A stretch of 64,000 bases of DNA from Fibrella arboris (lineage in GTDB: Bacteria; Bacteroidota; Bacteroidia; Cytophagales; Spirosomataceae), in NCBI RefSeq assembly GCF_041321095.1, contig NZ_JBGGWE010000006.1, positions 310,001-374,000 on the forward strand, given 5' to 3'. Under the pieces are notes generated by a model. The model did no database searches. It saw nothing but the letters and a program-made list of their open reading frames with translations, and was not told the DNA's origin. The position numbers were made by a program, and so were the translations under genes. Positions 60,051-64,000 of the stretch are shown piece after piece (positions within the stretch are counted from its first letter, which is position 1; each line of letters starts with the position of its first letter).

Positions 60051-60194
60051 GAACGGAGGAAGGGGAGGGAGGAAAGGGAGGAAAGGGAGGAAAGGGAGGA
60101 ACGGAGGAAGGAGAAAGGGGAGCTTCGCCAGGTTAGAATCGCTAATCAGCGAAGCTCCCTTTCCTCCTTCCTCCCCTTCCTCCGTTCCTCCCTT
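60051..60194. repeat. polypurine/polypyrimidine hairpin before the NRAMP-like gene
   Basis: On the plus strand the region is nearly pure purine from about 60051 to 60120 (GGAGGAAAGG words repeated four times) and nearly pure pyrimidine from about 60153 to 60194 (CCTTCCTCC words), around the cap GCTTCGCCAGG...AGCGAAGC. The left arm is longer than the right by about two word copies. It lies between the DUF1080 gene and the NRAMP-like gene of the same strand and is the same type as 4386-4497. Confidence 0.82.
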
Positions 60195-61086
60195 ATTTAA
60201 ACACACACGCCGCCTCGTCGGCTACCACGTAGTATGACTTGTAGTTTTTGGCCTTGCGGTTCATGCAGCCTTTGAGGTTCAAGACCTTCAGGTTGCGGAA
60301 GTCGATGGGGTGGCTTTCGGCTTGCAGGGCAATATAGCCTTCTTTCAGGGGTTTTCCGGCTCGTTCCCGCCAATACGCGGCATCGGCTACACCCGCCTGT
60401 TCGTAGTCGTTGTCTTTGCTGATGAATACGGCGTCGGTAACCGGGTGTTCGTAGGCCAGCACGGTCTTGCCTTCCATACGGTGCTCGATCAGCGAATCGC
60501 CCAGCACCAGCACTTCCACGGCCACCCACTGATCGCCATCGTAGGTTTTCGAGGTCGATTCAATGCAGTGGAGCGGGTTGACCTGCCCTTTCTGCTTCAC
60601 CAACGTACCCGGCGAACACAGATTGGCCGTTGGTCGGGGTTTCCCGTTGCTGAGTCCACCCAGCGTTTGCACTTCCAGCGAAACGGGGAAATCCTGTTTT
60701 AAACTAACACTCGCCGCCGACTGCGAATGGAACATGATGCCGCTGTTTCGCACATTCCAGGTGGCTCCGCCCGGTGTCTGGTTGCCTGTAAACCGGTATT
60801 CGAACCGCAGGATGTAGTGCGAAAAGGGCTGCTTGTAATACATATGCCCGAACTTTCCATCGAAGGTTTTGTACTGGTCATACGCAATCCGAATCATGTC
60901 TTTCTCGACCCGGAAGGTATTGCCATAGTTTTCGCCCAGCGGGTAACTGGTGATCTTTATGTCCCAGTTACTGAGGTCTTTCCCATTGAACAGCGATAGC
61001 CATTCTTCTTTATCAGCCTTCTTTTGGGCGAAAGCGGGAAGAGCAAGGAAAGTCAGGAAGGCGAGAACGGAACGAACGTGTTGCAT
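60193..61086 (-). CDS. DUF1080 (3-keto-disaccharide hydrolase-like) exported protein
   Basis: A 297-residue protein with a signal peptide (ending L-P-A-F-A-Q) and a DUF1080 domain, a concanavalin-like beta sandwich. The block L-F-N-G-K-D-L-S-N-W-D, the R-N-S-G-I-M-F-H-S-Q loop and the closing I-A-L-Q-A-E-S-H-P-I-D-F-R-N-L-K are typical. Known members cleave 3-keto-glycosides. It runs into the NRAMP-like gene on the same strand across the polypurine hairpin; a link between the two is not evident. Confidence 0.9.
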   Translation of the reverse strand: MQHVRSVLAFLTFLALPAFAQKKADKEEWLSLFNGKDLSNWDIKITSYPLGENYGNTFRVEKDMIRIAYDQYKTFDGKFGHMYYKQPFSHYILRFEYRFTGNQTPGGATWNVRNSGIMFHSQSAASVSLKQDFPVSLEVQTLGGLSNGKPRPTANLCSPGTLVKQKGQVNPLHCIESTSKTYDGDQWVAVEVLVLGDSLIEHRMEGKTVLAYEHPVTDAVFISKDNDYEQAGVADAAYWRERAGKPLKEGYIALQAESHPIDFRNLKVLNLKGCMNRKAKNYKSYYVVADEAACVFK

Positions 61087-61104
61087 ACGGGCTGTCGGCC
61101 GGGG

Positions 61105-61764
61105 TTATTTCAGGAATTGTTGAAGGGCAGTCATGTTGGCCGTCTTATCGAAAATAGCGCGAACCGGAATGGCAAATCCAGCCACAGATTGGCTGGTTAT
61201 CGTCTGCTTGATGGTATAGGTGGCGACGGCCTCATATTCCTCGGTATCAGCGTCGATCGTGAACTGCTCGACACGCTGCCGGAGCGGGTCAACGAGCCAG
61301 TATTCAGCTACGCCATGCGCCGCATAATCGACAAATTTGGTGTCGCGGTCATGCTTCTGCGTACTTTTCGACAGCACTTCAACCACCAGATCAGGAGCGG
61401 GATAATACAACTGATCGGGCCGAATCTGCGCGGCTTTTTCGGTCGCCCAAAAGCATATATCCGGCTCGTAACTGTTACGCGTCAGCTCAACCAGGGCCTT
61501 TTCCGTGCGAACAAGGCCTATATCATTTTTCATGACGAATAAGTTGAGCAAAAAACCCAGGTTCATCACGGCCTCAGTATGCCGATCCAGCGCGGGGGAA
61601 TGCACAACGATTTCGCCGTTGATAAACTCGGCTTTCATGCCCTCATCCATCCATTCGTAGAAAGCCCGTCGTTTTTCCTTTTCGTTGTTGAGAATAACCT
61701 GTGCCTGCTGAATAATCAGTGGGGCTTTTGGCGTGTCCAGCAGTTGATACAGTAGCTCGGTCAT
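61105..61764 (-). CDS. Uma2-family (DUF820) putative endonuclease
   Basis: A 219-residue PD-(D/E)XK-fold protein of the Uma2/DUF820 family. The core is seen in Y-E-P-D-I-C-F-W, P-D-L-V-V-E-V-L-S-K-S-T, D-x2-T-K-F-V-D-Y-A-A-H-G-V-A-E-Y-W-L-V-D-P. The family is widespread in cyanobacteria and Bacteroidota and its job is unclear, though the nuclease-like fold is accepted. It ends 19 nt before the DUF1080 start on the same strand. Confidence 0.88.
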   Translation of the reverse strand: MTELLYQLLDTPKAPLIIQQAQVILNNEKEKRRAFYEWMDEGMKAEFINGEIVVHSPALDRHTEAVMNLGFLLNLFVMKNDIGLVRTEKALVELTRNSYEPDICFWATEKAAQIRPDQLYYPAPDLVVEVLSKSTQKHDRDTKFVDYAAHGVAEYWLVDPLRQRVEQFTIDADTEEYEAVATYTIKQTITSQSVAGFAIPVRAIFDKTANMTALQQFLK

Positions 61765-61824
61765 AGTCAGATAGTGGCTTTACCAAAGATACATTTTTTT
61801 AAGACAACGGAACCGTGCGCGACG

Positions 61825-62571
61825 TCAGCCAGGCGGGCTAAAGCCGGTAATGCCTGACGCACAACCCCAGAAATGGGTCGTCAGTCGGCAACTCAACCCT
61901 TCGTTGACAAAGAGCCTCATGGCTTGTTGGCAATTTCCAAAGCGGGTGGTATACGTGCCAAGCATCCGGTATGTCTGCGGATTACCCAGAAACAAAGCAC
62001 CCAGCACGGGTATGGCATACCGGAGGTAGAAAAGATAAACCATACGTAGCAGTAATGGCTCTGGCACCGACACCTCGATGCATGAAAACTGCCCCCCCGG
62101 CTTTAGAAGCCGCCGCACCTCCCGCGCCAACTGACTGATTTGTTACTCATTGAATGTTTTTAAGCCAAACGCAATGACAACGTGGTCAGCCGATTGGGCC
62201 GGTAACGTACCTGCCAGCACATCCTGCTGAAGCAGGTTGATGGTGTAGGCTGAAAACGCGGGACGCTTCCGCTTCCGGTCGGCATACTGAAGCATCTGTT
62301 CACAGAAATCGACGCTCACGATGGTACCTCCGGGTCCAATCTCCTCGCAGATATAATCCCAGGTTTCGCCCATGCCCGCCATCAGATCAACTACCACCTG
62401 ACCCGGTTGTAGACCAAGTTCCCTGACGCATTGTCGCCGCCAGCGGTTGGAAAAGCCGAACGAGGTGATGGTGTTCATGCGCTCATAACTCGCACTCATG
62501 GTGGCGAACAACTTCTGAACGAAGGCTGCTTCGTAGATGGTAGCAGGCGACTGTTGGTATTGAAAAGGCAT
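61825..62571 (-). pseudogene. UbiE/MenG-type methyltransferase split by one in-frame stop
   Basis: Two open segments in the same frame (62571-62146, 141 codons, and 62142-61825, about 105 codons) are separated by a single TAA at 62145-62143. The first half has the SAM-binding V-V-D-L-M-A-G-M-G-E-T-W, the second L-L-K-P-G-G-Q-F-S-C-I-E of class I methyltransferases, near UbiE/MenG. Joined, the reading ...T-F-N-E-[stop]-Q-I-S-Q-L-A-R-E-V continues without a shift, so a CAA or GAA codon probably became TAA. It is either a new pseudogene or, less likely, a read-through or sequencing case. The role may be in quinone or small-molecule methylation. Confidence 0.9.
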
Positions 62572-62573
62572 AG

Positions 62574-64000
62574 TTAACGTAGTTGAGGTATTCCTACCCC
62601 GCCGCCGCCGGGGGTTTCGAGGCGGATGCGTTGGCCGGGGAGCATTGGCCGGGTGAAGAGGCCGGGGAGCGTTTCCTCCGTTCCGTCGGGGAAAATCAGG
62701 GTCTGTTTCCCCACAGCACCGGGTTCTCCGCCATCAAGACCGTAGGGAGCTACTACCCGGTGCTGGCTCACAAGCGTGGCCTGTAGGGGAGCCAGAAACT
62801 CCAGTTCACGGATGAGGCCGTCGCCGCCGCGCCACCCCGCCGCGTCGGGGGAGCCGCCCGCCGCCCCGCCCGAATTGGGCCGGAGGCTGAACCGCCAGAG
62901 CCGCACGGGGTAGCGGCGTTCCAGCGTTTCGGGGTCGGTGAGTTTCGTGTTCGTCATGTGCTGATGCACGCCCGACCGCCCCGCCTGCCCGCGTGTGGCC
63001 CCCGCGCCGCCACCGATGGTTTCGTAGTAGCCTACCGACTCGTTGCCAAACAGAAAATTGTTCATCGTCCCCTGACTGCACGCGGCCAGTCCCAAGGCTT
63101 TCAGCAACGTGTCGACCAGCCGCTGACTCACTTCCGTATTGCCGCCCACGACGGCGGGGCAATCGGCCGGGTTATCGGGGAAAACCGGGTTCAGAAAAGA
63201 CGATTCGGGCAGGATGAATTGTACGGGGGCCATCAACCCTTCGTTGAGCGGAATACTCGTCGCATCGATTTGCTCACCCACCCACAGCCGCAAGACATAC
63301 AGCACCGCCGAATGCAGAATCGAGAGGTTGGCGTTGAGGTTGTTGGGATGCACTGGCCCCGTTCCCCGCAAGTCGATGGTTAACGTCTGGTCAGCTACGG
63401 ACATACGTACCTGGATCGGATGTCCATCGTCGAGCGTTTCCGTGGCGGTAAATTCCTGCCCGTCATGGTGTGCCAATACGTTCCTGATGGCATCGGTGGC
63501 CGATTGCTGAAGCCGGTCCATGTACTGGTGAACGGCCGCGAGGCCATGCGTCCGAACCAGGTGTTGCAGGGCCGTTTCGCCCGCCCGCAACGAGGCGATG
63601 GCCGCTTCCAGATCGGCCCGGTTTTCGGCCAGTGCGCGGGTTGGGTACGTTGCCCGTGAGAACTGATGGGCCAGTCCGCTTTCAAGTTGTCCATCAGCCC
63701 CGGTTTCCCACAAAAAATGACCATTCCGCACCAGAAACTGCGGGGCCAGCACCACGCCTTCTTCAACGAGCGAGGTAGCATCGGGCGGCATGGATCCAGG
63801 TGTTCTCCCCCCAATTTCGGCATGGTGCGCCCGGTTAATCACGTACCCAATCAGGGTCTGTTCATCGTCGAATACACCCTGTAACAACGTCACGTCGGGC
63901 AGGTGCGAACCGCCGTATTTCGGGTGGTTGGTCACCGCTACATCGCCGGGTCCGAGGGGCGAGCCGTCCTGCTCCAGCTTCGCCAGCGTCAGCCGGGCAC
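62574..64000 (-). CDS. hydantoinase B/5-oxoprolinase-family protein, 5' part outside window
   Basis: The frame is open from 64000 to the stop at 62574, about 475 codons with the N-terminus missing. A conserved block T-N-H-P-K-Y-G-G-S-H-L-P-D-V-T is followed by H-A-E-I-G-G and, at the C-terminus, the Gly-rich end P-G-G-G-G-V-G typical of hydantoinase B and of the C-terminal half of 5-oxoprolinase. A GTG at 63935 could look like a start but conserved sequence continues upstream of it. The enzyme opens cyclic amides such as 5-oxoproline or hydantoins with ATP, together with a HyuA-type half that should lie outside the window or be fused. Confidence 0.9.
   Translation of the reverse strand, partial: ARLTLAKLEQDGSPLGPGDVAVTNHPKYGGSHLPDVTLLQGVFDDEQTLIGYVINRAHHAEIGGRTPGSMPPDATSLVEEGVVLAPQFLVRNGHFLWETGADGQLESGLAHQFSRATYPTRALAENRADLEAAIASLRAGETALQHLVRTHGLAAVHQYMDRLQQSATDAIRNVLAHHDGQEFTATETLDDGHPIQVRMSVADQTLTIDLRGTGPVHPNNLNANLSILHSAVLYVLRLWVGEQIDATSIPLNEGLMAPVQFILPESSFLNPVFPDNPADCPAVVGGNTEVSQRLVDTLLKALGLAACSQGTMNNFLFGNESVGYYETIGGGAGATRGQAGRSGVHQHMTNTKLTDPETLERRYPVRLWRFSLRPNSGGAAGGSPDAAGWRGGDGLIRELEFLAPLQATLVSQHRVVAPYGLDGGEPGAVGKQTLIFPDGTEETLPGLFTRPMLPGQRIRLETPGGGGVGIPQLR

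Larger units (their letters stand above)
19..63848. other. dispersed directional 7-mer GGTACGT / ACGTACC
   Basis: By eye the word GGTACGT (or its complement ACGTACC) occurs about 70 times in the window, against about 8 expected for a random 7-mer on both strands. The usual context is RGGTACGTT. Examples: 19, 1277, 1532, 1672, 1754, 7157, 9751, 10868, 16157, 21349, 32414, 39274, 43562, 50472, 50502, 59124, 59235, 62205, 63405. It appears inside genes in all three frames (Gly-Thr-Phe, Gln-Val-Arg, Asn-Val-Pro) and in gaps between genes. See the corresponding finding. Confidence 0.75.

Noticed and set aside
63935..63937. GTG 63935 as the start of the hydantoinase-B gene
   Set aside because: Conserved family sequence continues upstream to the window edge, so this codon is internal.

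Overview
The window looks like chromosome from a Bacteroidota bacterium, most likely order Cytophagales near Spirosoma/Fibrella. This is inferred from protein types (PD40-OmpA, Wzi, DUF2490, DUF1080, carboxypeptidase-regulatory-like domains, lipoproteins with short leaders), from the near absence of Shine-Dalgarno sequences, and from -7 boxes of the CAnnTTTG kind. By eye G+C is in the mid-50s, with a clear A+T-rich patch at about 10.87-12.79 kb. I saw no rRNA, tRNA, CRISPR array, transposase or integrase.

Layout. 0-3.4 kb: YceI protein, thioredoxin-like lipid/cell-envelope protein, two tandem paralogous lipoproteins. 3.4-7.1 kb: a cut-down division/wall cluster rsmH-ftsL-ftsI. 7.2-10.8 kb: DUF1684 protein and uvrA. 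10.8-14.0 kb: an accessory patch with a small membrane protein, a lipoprotein with a hydrophobic C-terminus, a second diverged copy of the last 195 nt of uvrA, and a DUF6922/AbiEii-type toxin-antitoxin pair. 14.1-17.4 kb: a YgiB/YgiC-like pair, a VOC protein and a DUF1905/YdeI-like protein. 17.4-31.0 kb: an exopolysaccharide locus (two GT2 enzymes, a Wzy-like polymerase/ligase, GT1/GT4 enzymes, GT11, a phosphopantetheinyl transferase, a glycoside-hydrolase-like protein, a Wzx-like flippase and an embedded nitrilase). 31-35.4 kb: M28 peptidase, lhgO, anmK. 35.5-38.2 kb: six tandem small paralogous proteins of a family I do not recognise. 38.2-48.1 kb: S41 peptidase, DUF2490 protein, carbonic anhydrase, an OmpR-type two-component system and a following run of envelope/stress-like genes. 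48.3-64.0 kb: aminotransferase, folK, Wzi, aldo/keto reductase, TspO-like protein, OmpA/PD40 protein, an NRAMP relative with altered metal-site motifs, DUF1080, Uma2, a methyltransferase interrupted by one in-frame stop, and a hydantoinase-B-type gene cut by the window edge.

Four signals stand out that ordinary annotation would miss. (1) The directional 7-mer GGTACGT/ACGTACC occurs about 70 times on the two strands, in all reading frames and also between genes, where about 8 are expected by chance; its density resembles DNA-uptake or other genome-scale words. (2) Six divergent tandem paralogs sit between an inverted repeat and a bidirectional terminator. (3) Two promoters flanking the two-component system carry identical architecture: four CTAAT-type repeats at exactly 11-bp steps, 13 nt, then TTTTGC; this predicts the regulon of the adjacent response regulator. 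(4) At least ten long intergenic hairpins fill gaps between mostly co-directional genes, including inside the division cluster; several share a cap sequence while their stems are built from short interchangeable words with matched changes on both arms.
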